Positions 9,572-17,717 of a stretch of 64,000 bases of DNA are shown piece after piece. The stretch spans positions 3,295,501 through 3,359,500 of the forward strand of contig NZ_CP051627.1 of the NCBI RefSeq assembly GCF_023208015.1. Direction: 5' to 3'. Position 1 is the first letter of the stretch, and the number at the start of each line of letters is the position of its first letter. This stretch comes from Thermobifida alba (lineage in GTDB: Bacteria; Actinomycetota; Actinomycetes; Streptosporangiales; Streptosporangiaceae). The notes beneath the pieces were generated by a model that ran no database searches, had not been told where the DNA came from, and saw nothing but the letters and a program-made list of their open reading frames with translations. The position numbers were made by a program, and so were the translations under genes.

Positions 9572-11185
9572 TCACCTCCTGCGGATCGCCTGGTCGGTGT
9601 CGTACAGCTCGAACTCGTCGCCGGTGAGCGTCATCTGCACGGGGATCCCCAGCCGCTCGGCGCCGGTCTTGATGAGGTAGCGGCCCCGCCCGGGGTGCAG
9701 GGTGCCCGGCTGCCAGGAGTCCGGGGAGGACCACGACGACACCAGTTCCTGCTCCGGCTGGGTGAGCGGGGTGATCTGGTTGACCCGCGCCAGTTCGCGG
9801 GGCGGCAGTCCGGCGAGGACCGTGATGGCGGACCGGTCGACGAACCCGCGCGCCTTGGCCCGCTCCTCCTCGCTGGCCAGCGCCTCCAGGTCGCTCAGCG
9901 AGTGGGTCACCATCACCGACGCCATGCCCTTGCTGCGGTTGAGCCGGGTCAGCGAGTCGGCGTACTCGACCAGGCCGGGGGCGCCGCGCAGGGCGCGCCA
10001 CAGCTCGTCCATGACCCCGATGTAGGACCGCGGCCGGATGACGCCGTGCTCGGCGAGCAGCGTCGCCGCGTCCACCATGCCGAACCCGTAGCTCCAGGTG
10101 CACAGCATCGCGGCGGTGAGCAGCTTGTCCCCGGCCGCCCCCACCCGGGAGATGTCGACGCTGATGCCGGGGGCCGACAGGTCGATCGGGTTGGTCGTCG
10201 GCCCGTCGAACACTCCGGCCAGCGACCCGGTGCACAGCAGCCGCAGCGTGAACACCAGGTCGTCCACGCGCTCGTCGTAGCGGTCCCCGGCTTCGGCGCG
10301 GGCCATGCGCCGCAGCTCATCGGGGCCCTCCTCGACCACGCGGAGCACGTCGACGACGGTGGGCGGGGTCTGCGGCCCCAGCCGCTCGTCGAGCAGGTCG
10401 ACCGCCGCGCCGAGCACGACCTCCTCGGCGTTGGTGATGCGGTCCTCGCGGATCAGCGTGCACAGCGCCATCAGCAGCGCGATGCGCCGGGAGCGGACCT
10501 CCCAGCGGAGCTGCTCGCGCTCCTCGGAGCTGAGGTGGAGCAGGGACGCGCCGAGCGGTCCGGCGTCGAGGGGGTTGATCCGGTCCAGTCCCCGGCCGAT
10601 CCGCACGACCTGCCCGCCCAGGTAGCGGATCAGGTTGGTGTAGTCGGGCTTGGTGTCGCCCAGGATGATCGCCTGCGTCCCGAACGCGACCGCCCCGGTC
10701 ACCATCCGCTTGACCAGCGTCGATTTCCCGGTTCCCGGTTGTCCGAGCACGAAGCAGCCCGGGTTGGTGACGAGTCCGGCGCGCAGCCAGGCCAGCGGGT
10801 CGAGGCACACGACCTCGCCGGAGAGCAGGTCCCGGCCGATCGGGGTGCCGACCGCGGGCGGCTTGCTGCTGGTGACGAAGGGGAAGAGGCCGCACGCCTG
10901 GGCGGTGGTGGCCTGGTACTCGGGGACGTGGGGGATGTTGACCGAGACGCCGCCGTCGCGGTGCGCCCAGCCCATGACCGGGGGCGGCAGGTCCTTCGCG
11001 CTGCCGTGGGCGGCGTCGGTCCACTTCCCGCCGCGTTCGCGCCGGGGCGGCTTCCTGCCGCGGGCGGCGGCGCGCTGGGCCGCGCGTTCGCGCCGGGCGC
11101 GCGCCCGGCGCTCCTTCCGTTCGGCGCGGGACGACCGGGGGGCGGGCGCCGCGGAGCCGGTTCCGTCGTCGGGGGTGGCGACCAT
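9572..11185 (-). CDS. VirB4-like ATPase (C-terminal motor part)
   Basis: A 537-residue cytoplasmic ATPase expected to energise the secretion channel. After a basic, disordered N-terminus of about 60 residues it carries Walker A GQPGTGKSTLVKR (about residues 148-160), Walker B-like IGVMDELWRAL and the motif VMVTHSLSDLEAL. It lacks the N-terminal VirB4 domain, which is supplied by the separate upstream SCO6880-like protein, so VirB4 is split over two genes. AGGAGG lies 6 nt before the ATG. The gene spacing of 19 nt to the SCO6880-like gene and 5 nt to the coupling ATPase fits one transcript. Confidence 0.87.
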   Translation of the reverse strand: MVATPDDGTGSAAPAPRSSRAERKERRARARRERAAQRAAARGRKPPRRERGGKWTDAAHGSAKDLPPPVMGWAHRDGGVSVNIPHVPEYQATTAQACGLFPFVTSSKPPAVGTPIGRDLLSGEVVCLDPLAWLRAGLVTNPGCFVLGQPGTGKSTLVKRMVTGAVAFGTQAIILGDTKPDYTNLIRYLGGQVVRIGRGLDRINPLDAGPLGASLLHLSSEEREQLRWEVRSRRIALLMALCTLIREDRITNAEEVVLGAAVDLLDERLGPQTPPTVVDVLRVVEEGPDELRRMARAEAGDRYDERVDDLVFTLRLLCTGSLAGVFDGPTTNPIDLSAPGISVDISRVGAAGDKLLTAAMLCTWSYGFGMVDAATLLAEHGVIRPRSYIGVMDELWRALRGAPGLVEYADSLTRLNRSKGMASVMVTHSLSDLEALASEEERAKARGFVDRSAITVLAGLPPRELARVNQITPLTQPEQELVSSWSSPDSWQPGTLHPGRGRYLIKTGAERLGIPVQMTLTGDEFELYDTDQAIRRR

Positions 11186-11204
11186 GCGGGACCTCCTGGT
11201 CGGG

Positions 11205-12671
11205 TCAGTGCCGTTGGGCGAGGTAAGGGGGGCAGATTCCCAGCGGGAGCGTGGTGGCGAAGGCGACGTCCTGCGCACCCCACGCGCGGCGCAGGCGGAT
11301 GCGCGACGTCTCGGCGGAGGACTCGGTGTGGGAGACGGCGCGGTCCAGCTCCTCGGGGTTCTCCACGGTGACCGACGTGTAGAGGCTCATCTGCACCAGG
11401 CCGGCGCCCATGGTCTCCTCGCGGGCGGCCTGCCGCGCGTAGGCCAGGTCCTGGCTGTCCCGGGCGCTGACCCGGTGCCGGACCCGGGCGGACAGTTCGC
11501 TCTTGTACTGGGCCGCGGTGTTCTGGCTCTCCAGGGCGCGTGCCGCGGAGGAGGCGGGCCAGGGCCGGAAGAGCAGCGTCGTCCGCTTGTTCCACCGGGT
11601 GGGGGTGAGCAGCTGCGACAGGACGGTGCTGGTCACGTGGGTCCGCGGCGCCTGCTGCCAGACCCAGGCCACGCTCATGCCGCTGTCGTGGATGTAGCGG
11701 TCGTGCAGGGTCTCGGCGGCCACCGGGGTGGCCTCCGACCAGTTGGCCGTCTCGATGCCGTCCTCCGCGGCGTCGAGCATCTGCGCCATCACGCCGCGGG
11801 CCGCCGGGTCGTAGGCGCTGCGGACGGTGGCGACGAGCTGTTCGGGGGTGGCCCGTCCGATCACGCTGACCCCGCAGCCGCCCAGACCGTTCTCGATCTG
11901 GTTGAGGAAGTTGTTCACCTCCGCCGCGGCCTCCATGCGGCCCTTCGGGTTGGTGGGGAAGCGGCGGGGGTCGAAGGTGATGGAGATCCGGGTCTCGACC
12001 TGGGCGCTCACCGCGGGGGCCAGGGACACCAGCTCGCCCAGGATGCGGCGGGCCGGTTCCGGGGAGTCGGGGTCGACCTCGGCCGCGATCTTGTCGCGCA
12101 GGGTGGCGCCGGGGTCGGGGCTCGACTCGACGGTCACCGCGATCCACGGGACCCACGGCATGTAGCCGAATCCGGCGAGCCAGTTGTGCCAGTTGGCGAC
12201 CCAGGTGTCGACGTCGCTCTCCTCGGCGAGCCACACCGAGTTGGAGGACACCAGGATGGTCGCCGTCATGTGGCCGAGGCGGCGGTTCCAGGCGATGCCG
12301 AACCTGCCGTTGCGGCCGTCCTCGACCGAGAGGAGGGTGATCGGCGCGAGGACTCCGGGCAACTGGAACGCGCGGGGGTGCTCCACCATGACCCCGGCGC
12401 GGTAGCGGGTGCGTCCGAGGACGGTCGCCCACCACCAGCGGACGCGGGTCAGCACGAAGCCGAGCAGGGAGGTGCCCTGCACCGGGACGAGGGCCAGGGC
12501 GAAGAGCACCACGAGGGGCGGCACGAGGTAGGCGGCGTAGCGCTGGTCGACGAACATGACCAGCATGAGCACGACCAGGCTGGCCATGAGGAGCATGGTG
12601 GAGGTGAAGCCCAGGCCGAGCAGTCCGATGCTGCGTTTGCGGCGCCACCCGCCGTAGGTCCGCTGTGTCAT
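11205..12671 (-). CDS. SCO6880-like protein (PrgI/VirB3 segment plus VirB4 N-terminal domain)
   Basis: A 488-residue inner-membrane protein. The first 80 residues hold two transmembrane helices (TSTMLLMASLVVLMLVMF and LVPPLVVLFALALV), as in PrgI/VirB3. The soluble remainder resembles the SCO6880 family, a VirB4 N-terminal-like domain without Walker motifs (FGIAWNRRLGHMTATILV, RRAWGAQDVAFATTLPLGI). Together with the downstream ATPase it would form a complete VirB3-VirB4 unit. Start ATG with a GAGAAG ribosome site; 20 nt after the VirB6-like gene. Confidence 0.82.
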   Translation of the reverse strand: MTQRTYGGWRRKRSIGLLGLGFTSTMLLMASLVVLMLVMFVDQRYAAYLVPPLVVLFALALVPVQGTSLLGFVLTRVRWWWATVLGRTRYRAGVMVEHPRAFQLPGVLAPITLLSVEDGRNGRFGIAWNRRLGHMTATILVSSNSVWLAEESDVDTWVANWHNWLAGFGYMPWVPWIAVTVESSPDPGATLRDKIAAEVDPDSPEPARRILGELVSLAPAVSAQVETRISITFDPRRFPTNPKGRMEAAAEVNNFLNQIENGLGGCGVSVIGRATPEQLVATVRSAYDPAARGVMAQMLDAAEDGIETANWSEATPVAAETLHDRYIHDSGMSVAWVWQQAPRTHVTSTVLSQLLTPTRWNKRTTLLFRPWPASSAARALESQNTAAQYKSELSARVRHRVSARDSQDLAYARQAAREETMGAGLVQMSLYTSVTVENPEELDRAVSHTESSAETSRIRLRRAWGAQDVAFATTLPLGICPPYLAQRH

Positions 12672-12691
12672 CTTCTTCTCTGTCCTTGGGT

Positions 12692-14905
12692 CTAGAGCGC
12701 GCCGTCAGGGAGGTCACCGGGGTCGTCGCCGGCTCCGGTGGGCAGGGAGGGGCTGTCGCCCACGGCTCCGGTGGGCGGGGAGGAGTCGTGGCCCGCGGCT
12801 CCGGTGGCGACCGGGGGGTGGGCCGGGACGTCCGGTGTGGGGGCGTGCGGTGGCGGGTCCGGTCCTCCGGAGTCGGACGCCCCCTCCGCGGGAGCGCCTC
12901 CGCTGGTGGGAATGACCGCTCCGCTGGGCGTCGACGGTCCCGGATCGCCGCTCGCGCCCCCGGAGCCGCCGGTCGCTTCGGTCGGGGCGGCGGCGGGGAG
13001 GGCACCAGTCGGGACGTTTCCGCCGGGGGTGTCGGCCCCGCCGGTCGAGACCGGGGACACCGTGGCCCCGCCCGGCATCCCCGCACCCGTCGGAGTCACC
13101 GCACCGCCCGTCGGCCCGCCGTCCTGCCCGTAGGACACCGGAACCGCACCCGGCACCCCCGAGCCCTCCGCCCCGGTCGCACCCGTCGGAGTCACCGCAC
13201 CGCCCGTCGGCCCGCCGTCCTGCCCGTAGGACACCGGAACCGCACCCGGCACCCCCGAGCCCTCCGCCCCGGTCGCACCCGACGGAGTCACCGCACCACC
13301 CGGAGCGGTACCGGACTGGCCACCCCCGTCCGGCCCACCGCTCGACACCGGGGACACCACGGCCCCGCCCGGCACCCCCGCACCCGTCGGAGTCACCGCA
13401 CCGCCCGTCGGCCCGCCGTCCTGCCCGTAGGACACCGGAACCGCACCCGGCACCCCCGAGCCCTCCGCCCCGGTCGCACCCGACGGAGTCACCGCACCAC
13501 CCGGAGCGGTACCGGACGGGCCGCCCCCGTCCAGCCCACCGGCCCCACCGGTCGAGACCGGGGACACCGTGGCCCCGCCCGGCACCCCCGCACCCGTCGG
13601 GGTGGCGGTGGACGGTCCGCCCCCACTGGGGGCCCCGGTCCCGCCGGTCGAGAGCGAGGAGGCGGGGGGACCGCCGAGCGTCCCGGTCCGGACGGCTCCT
13701 GCGGGCGCGGCCATGCCGGTCGTTCCGGTTCCGGGGTCTGCGGACGTACCGCTGTCCTCCGCGCCTTCGGGCAGCGCCGAACCGTTCTGCGTCCCCGCGG
13801 TGCCGTCCTCCCCGGGGCCGCCTCCGGTACCGGTCGAGGTGCTCGCCGCCATGAAGGTGCCTCCGTCCCCCAGGGCGGTCGCCCCCAACGTGGTCGCCCC
13901 CGTCGTGAGCGCACCGCTGGCCGACGCGATGGTCGCGGCCGAGGGCAGCCCCTGGTCGATCGCCGCGGCCCGGCTCACCGCGCCGGAGCCCTGCACGGCG
14001 TTGCTGGCGCCGAAGAACCCGAAGCCGCCGCCCCCGCCGCCGCCCCCGCCACCGCTCGAGCCCGCGGCGGCGCCGGCCGCGCCGAAGGCGACCGCGCCTC
14101 CGGTCAGCTTGGTCGCCACCGTGCCGAGCAGGCTCCACAGCATCGGCAGCGCGCCGGTGGCGATGAGGATCAGCGCGACACCGAGGAAGTACTGGAAGAC
14201 GCCGTCCTCGTCCCCGCTCGACTCGTAGTAGAAGACGAAGCCGAGGGCGTAGACGAGCGCGATCACCGGCTTGTACAGGATGGAGCCGAGCAGCCATCCC
14301 ATGATCCTGGAGAAGATGGTGGTGCCCGGCCCGGGGATCATCGCCGCACTGGCCGCGAGCGGCAGCACGGCCGCGCAGATGTAGACGATTCCCTGGGTGT
14401 AGAAGAGCGCCACGATCTGGATCGTGGCGCCGACCACGACCGCGATCCCGATGATGATGCTCAGCAGCAGCCGGAAGGGGCCGGTGATGATGTCCCCCTC
14501 GGGAATGCTGGTCAGGTCCTCGGCGAGCCGGTCCCCGAAGTTCTTCGCGACGCCCTGGCCGAGGATGTAGTCGGCCAGCCCGTTGCCGAGGTCCACGATC
14601 CCCTGGACGACGAAGACCCCGGAGAAGGTCGTGAAGACGAGGACCAGCAGCGCCTTGACCGTGTCCATCATCGGATCCAGGCGCCGGTACCACAGCAGCC
14701 GGATCGCCGCGATCAGCAGGCCCGCCGTGGCCAGCAGCGTCACCAGCGGGAAGACCAGGTTCTGGAAGGCTGCGATGCCTTCGCTGCCCTGGATCCCGCC
14801 GGTGTTGCTCACCGCTTCGTTGTTCCAGAGGACCCCGAAGACTCCCTCGATGGCGGGTGCGATCAGTTTGCCGATGTCCTCGGACAGTTCCTCAAGACTG
14901 GCCAT
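12692..14905 (-). CDS. VirB6/TrbL-like polytopic membrane protein with a long repetitive Gly/Pro tail
   Basis: A 737-residue candidate channel protein. Residues 1-270 contain about six transmembrane segments (LVFPLVTLLATAGLLIAAI, ALLVLVFTTFSGVFVV, LLLSIIIGIAVVVGA, GIVYICAAVLPLAASAAM, ILYKPVIALVYALGFVF, FLGVALILIATGALPML), the TrbL/VirB6 layout. A poly-Gly hinge of about 10 Gly follows near residue 290. From about residue 350 the protein is a low-complexity Gly/Ala/Pro/Thr/Val tail with a 32-residue unit repeated three times. The tail is probably extracytoplasmic and could span the thick wall. AGGAAG precedes the ATG. Confidence 0.78.
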   Translation of the reverse strand: MASLEELSEDIGKLIAPAIEGVFGVLWNNEAVSNTGGIQGSEGIAAFQNLVFPLVTLLATAGLLIAAIRLLWYRRLDPMMDTVKALLVLVFTTFSGVFVVQGIVDLGNGLADYILGQGVAKNFGDRLAEDLTSIPEGDIITGPFRLLLSIIIGIAVVVGATIQIVALFYTQGIVYICAAVLPLAASAAMIPGPGTTIFSRIMGWLLGSILYKPVIALVYALGFVFYYESSGDEDGVFQYFLGVALILIATGALPMLWSLLGTVATKLTGGAVAFGAAGAAAGSSGGGGGGGGGGFGFFGASNAVQGSGAVSRAAAIDQGLPSAATIASASGALTTGATTLGATALGDGGTFMAASTSTGTGGGPGEDGTAGTQNGSALPEGAEDSGTSADPGTGTTGMAAPAGAVRTGTLGGPPASSLSTGGTGAPSGGGPSTATPTGAGVPGGATVSPVSTGGAGGLDGGGPSGTAPGGAVTPSGATGAEGSGVPGAVPVSYGQDGGPTGGAVTPTGAGVPGGAVVSPVSSGGPDGGGQSGTAPGGAVTPSGATGAEGSGVPGAVPVSYGQDGGPTGGAVTPTGATGAEGSGVPGAVPVSYGQDGGPTGGAVTPTGAGMPGGATVSPVSTGGADTPGGNVPTGALPAAAPTEATGGSGGASGDPGPSTPSGAVIPTSGGAPAEGASDSGGPDPPPHAPTPDVPAHPPVATGAAGHDSSPPTGAVGDSPSLPTGAGDDPGDLPDGAL
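13089..13482. repeat. 96-bp in-frame coding repeat in the VirB6-like tail
   Basis: A near-identical 96-bp unit begins at 13089, 13185 and 13386. The first two copies are adjacent and the third follows about 105 bp of related sequence that also recurs at 13484. The unit is exactly 32 codons and encodes a Gly/Pro/Val-rich stretch containing VSYGQDGGPTGGAV. The near-identity at DNA level indicates recent duplication or ongoing homogenisation. Confidence 0.85.
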
Positions 14906-14989
14906 TGCACTTCCTGGTCGTGTCTGAGCCTTCGGGACACGGAGCCCCCGGACGGTCTCGGGCGCCGGTGCGGCGCCGGGGCGGTTCGG

Positions 14990-15382
14990 TCAGATTTCCG
15001 CCGGCAGCGAGGGCGAGGGGTCCAGGGTGGGCATGGGCACCGGGTTGGCGTCCAGGTGGACCTCCAGGTAGGCGTACCAGGTGTCGAAGGCGCTTCCCGG
15101 GGAGACGCCCAGCAGCACGCTGACGACCGGGGCCGCGACCACCAGCAGGATGATTCCCAGCAGCACCCACGGCAGTTCCCCCATGCCGCGGGCGGCGATC
15201 CAGGGGTCGCCGGTGAAGTTGGCCTGCACCATCTTCCCGGCGATGATCAGGAGCGCGAGGATCGCGATGACGGTCCCCAGGCCCATGACCCAGCCGAGAA
15301 CGGTGTTGCCGCAGTCCTGCCACGCCGGGTCCTCCGCTCCGCAGGGAGACGCGGCGAGCAGCGGGGCGGTCGGGACGTCCAC
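14990..15382 (-). CDS. Small two-helix membrane protein of the T4SS (VirB2-like position)
   Basis: A 130-residue protein with two hydrophobic helices (GTVIAILALLIIAGKMV and WVLLGIILLVVAAPVVSVLLG) joined by a short loop, the size and topology of VirB2/TrbC pilin-like subunits. No clear signal peptide is visible. The C-terminus is Pro-rich. The GTG start is preceded by AAGGAGGAGG. It shares layout but little sequence with the next two genes. Pilin identity is inferred from topology and locus. Confidence 0.6.
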   Translation of the reverse strand: MDVPTAPLLAASPCGAEDPAWQDCGNTVLGWVMGLGTVIAILALLIIAGKMVQANFTGDPWIAARGMGELPWVLLGIILLVVAAPVVSVLLGVSPGSAFDTWYAYLEVHLDANPVPMPTLDPSPSLPAEI

Positions 15383-15397
15383 TTCCTCCTCCTTGCT

Positions 15398-15793
15398 CTA
15401 CACGGACGCGATGAAGACGCCGTCGTCGGTGTCGGTGTCGGTGTCGGTCTCCGAACCGGAGCCGGACACCAACGTCATGACCACCGTGACGGCGATGATC
15501 ATGAGGAGGATCCCCATGACCGTCCACAGCAGGCCGCCCACACCCTCGACGGCCACGTCGGACCGGCCGAGCCTGCCGACCACGATCTTCCCCGCGCAGT
15601 AGAGGACGCCGATGACGGCGATGACGACGATGACTCCCCGGCCCCACGCGAGCAGCTGCTCCAGGGGCGGCAGGACACTGGTCGGAAGCTGCGGTTCGGG
15701 GGTCCAGGCCCAGGGGAGCGGGCCGCCGCCCGCCTCCGCCGCTCGCATCACCGCGGCCTGCCCGCGCACCGACGCTCTCAGCAGGATGGGCAC
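15398..15793 (-). CDS. Small two-helix membrane protein, paralogue of 15879-16223
   Basis: A 131-residue protein with two transmembrane helices (GVIVVIAVIGVLYCAGKIVVG and LLWTVMGILLMIIAVTVVM). It aligns across both helices with the adjacent gene at 15879-16223 (shared GRGV, CAGK, GRSD, EGVGGL), so the two are tandem duplicates. Near its C-terminus a perfect hexanucleotide repeat of four units (15425-15448) encodes alternating Thr-Asp, a site prone to length change. A VirB2-like role is inferred from the locus. Confidence 0.62.
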   Translation of the reverse strand: MPILLRASVRGQAAVMRAAEAGGGPLPWAWTPEPQLPTSVLPPLEQLLAWGRGVIVVIAVIGVLYCAGKIVVGRLGRSDVAVEGVGGLLWTVMGILLMIIAVTVVMTLVSGSGSETDTDTDTDDGVFIASV

Positions 15794-15878
15794 GGTCTCT
15801 TCCTCGTCGTTCCGGGTGCCGTGGCCGACGGGGGGCCTCCGACCACGGCACGGTGTCCGCCACAGGGTCCGGGATGGA

Positions 15879-16223
15879 TCAGGTCTCGGTTCCCAGATTC
15901 GGGAGCAGGGCCGTGATCAGCGGAACCGCGATCAGCATCAGCGAGATGCCGAGGATGGTCCACACCAGGCCGCCCACACCCTCGGCGGCCAGGTCGGACC
16001 GGCCGAACTTGCCGACCGCCATCTTCCCGGCGCAGAACAGCACGCCGATGATGCCGATGACCACGACGACGCCGCGGCCCCAGGCGAAAAGGGTGTCGAT
16101 GGAGGAGAACGCACCGGAGGGCAGTGTGATCTCCTCGCCCCAGGGGTTGTTCCTGACGTCCGTGTTGAGCGGCACCATGGCACTCGTCTGCATTCTGACG
16201 AATGCGTTGAGCAGCAGATTCAT
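15879..16223 (-). CDS. Small two-helix membrane protein, paralogue of 15398-15793
   Basis: A 114-residue protein with the same double-helix core as its neighbour (GVVVVIGIIGVLFCAGKMAVG, LVWTILGISLMLIAVPLI), a slightly longer polar N-terminus and no acidic tail. The ATG at 16223 overlaps the stop of the upstream P-loop-like gene by 4 nt (ATGA), indicating translational coupling. Candidate pilin-like or channel subunit. Confidence 0.62.
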   Translation of the reverse strand: MNLLLNAFVRMQTSAMVPLNTDVRNNPWGEEITLPSGAFSSIDTLFAWGRGVVVVIGIIGVLFCAGKMAVGKFGRSDLAAEGVGGLVWTILGISLMLIAVPLITALLPNLGTET

Positions 16224-16780
16224 TGTGACTCTTCTCGTCCCTTCGTGTCCGACGCTTCCGGTTCCCTCTCCCCGCACGCCTCGCGAATCTCCGCGAGAGC
16301 GCGCTCGGCCTTTCTGGGCAGCCTGACCTTGTCCGCGTCCGCGGTGTCGGCGTAACGCAGTCCGGCGACGAACGGAAACCGCACGATTCGCGCGACCCGG
16401 TCCTCGACGAGCCGGAACCGCACCGTTGCCTCGCGGGGTTCGGGACCGGAACCGTCGGCGACGATCACCAGGCAGGAAATGGCCGCCCCGGATCCGCTGA
16501 GCCCGGTCACGGCCTCGACCGTCCGCGCCGAGGCGGGCGCGCTGTCCCTGGTGACCAGGAGCAGCGGCCGGCCGAACGTCTCGACCTGCCGTGTCTGCGG
16601 CGTGTAGCCGCCCAGATCCCACGGCGTACCGAGCAGTGCCGCCAGCGTGCTGGTCCCCGCACCACCGTGGCAGCCGAGCAGCACCGCGTCCACGGACCCG
16701 GTCGTGTCCGCGATCGCCTCCGCCCGGGCTCCGCGACGTCCGGCCTCCCGGTTCGGCCGACGGCCGAGTGCCACCACCAC
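16220..16780 (-). CDS. T4SS-associated P-loop-like protein lacking the Walker lysine (DUF6668-like)
   Basis: A soluble 186-residue protein. The segment AVLLGCHGGAGTSTLAALLG is placed like the deviant Walker A of ParA/MinD ATPases, but the Lys before Ser/Thr is replaced by Thr, so ATP hydrolysis is doubtful. A Walker B-like strand (AAISCLVIVADGSG) and a switch-like strand (RPLLLVTRDSAPAS) follow. It recalls the DUF6668 family found beside SCO6880 genes. The GTG at 16780 was chosen because AGGAGG lies 8 nt upstream. It is the first gene of the left operon. Confidence 0.6.
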   Translation of the reverse strand: MVVALGRRPNREAGRRGARAEAIADTTGSVDAVLLGCHGGAGTSTLAALLGTPWDLGGYTPQTRQVETFGRPLLLVTRDSAPASARTVEAVTGLSGSGAAISCLVIVADGSGPEPREATVRFRLVEDRVARIVRFPFVAGLRYADTADADKVRLPRKAERALAEIREACGEREPEASDTKGREESQ

Positions 16781-17131
16781 GACGGTCACCTCCTCATCAC
16801 ACGCTTGGGAATTACCCGATGCCCCGGACATTTCCAGCGTCTCCGGTGTCTCCCGCGTAGACGCGGACCGCGGCACAGAAGTTCTCCCTCTTCGAGAGGA
16901 TTCTTGGCCACTTCCGGCCAAATCTCCCCAGAACCGAAATGACACAGAAACCATCCCACGATGGTGGGGCGAACAGAGACAGACGAAGGAGAGTCCGTTC
17001 CCCACCGGCCATGACCGAAATGACCAGGAAGCCGACCGAAACAACGGCGGACGGGCACCGCGCCCCGGGATTTCCCCGGCCGTCCCCGTGCCGTTGTCGG
17101 CCGCCGTGAGCAGGATCGGTGAGAGGCGATC
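16781..17131. promoter_or_regulatory. Divergent promoter region of the two T4SS operons
   Basis: The 350 bases between the two divergent operons hold no gene. A perfect inverted repeat, ACCATC-N4-GATGGT, lies at 16950-16965. The 11-mer ACCGAAATGAC occurs twice in the same orientation at 16933-16943 and 17014-17024. These are the best candidates for a shared operator. The region is also AT-richer than its flanks. Confidence 0.5.
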
Positions 17132-17716
17132 GTGAACGACTTCGACAGCAGTCCCCGGCGGACGGTCCTCGTCGTCGCCGCCACCGTGGTCGTCGTGCTG
17201 GTCGTGGGGTTGTCCGTGACGCGCCTCTTCGGTGGCGGCGCCGCCGAGCCTCCTCCGGCCGCCCCCTCCTCTTCGGCCACCGACGACGCCGCCTCCCCCG
17301 CGGAGAGCGCCGACGTGGTCGCTCTGCTGCCCAACTCCGTGCCCGAACTCCGCCGGGCGGCCGCGGTCGCCACGGAGTTCACCGAGGTCTTCTTCGGCAC
17401 GGACGGCGACCGCGAGCAGCGGATCACGGAACTGGCCCTGCCCGGATACGCCGAGATCCTGACCGCCCAGGAGACTCTTCCGCCGTCCGTCGGAGAGGCC
17501 CCCGGGGGGACGGCGGAGACCGCCGTCACCGCGGAGGTCATCGGCATCCGCGACCTCGCCGCGGACAGCGTCACCTACCTGGTGCGCGCCGACGTCACCA
17601 CGTCCGGCTCCGCCGGGCAGCGGTTCGAGTACGCCGCCACCCTCGTGCGCCAGGACGGCACCTGGCTGGTTACCGGCTTCTACGACGCGGCCCTCGGCGA
17701 CTCGGGGGCGGGCTGA
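17132..17716 (+). CDS. VirB8/TcpC-like membrane protein
   Basis: A 194-residue bitopic protein. One N-terminal transmembrane helix (VLVVAATVVVVLVVGLSV) is followed by a Pro/Ser/Ala linker and a domain of about 120 residues ending in FEYAATLVRQDGTWLVTGF, a strand pattern typical of NTF2-like VirB8/TcpC domains. VirB8 proteins nucleate T4SS assembly. The start is GTG with GAGAGG upstream. The next gene begins 1 nt after the stop. The family assignment rests on topology and the terminal strands. Confidence 0.6.
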   Translation: MNDFDSSPRRTVLVVAATVVVVLVVGLSVTRLFGGGAAEPPPAAPSSSATDDAASPAESADVVALLPNSVPELRRAAAVATEFTEVFFGTDGDREQRITELALPGYAEILTAQETLPPSVGEAPGGTAETAVTAEVIGIRDLAADSVTYLVRADVTTSGSAGQRFEYAATLVRQDGTWLVTGFYDAALGDSGAG

Positions 17717-17717
17717 C

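Noticed and set aside
13089-13482. CRISPR-like appearance of the spaced repeats
   Set aside because: The unit is 96 bp, an exact multiple of three, in frame and coding; there are no short palindromic repeats with unique spacers and no cas genes.
12665-15916. 1083-codon plus-strand frame opposite the VirB6-like gene
   Set aside because: Antisense to a protein with clear transmembrane helices and ribosome sites; the repetitive Arg/Thr/Gly sequence only mirrors the 96-bp repeats.
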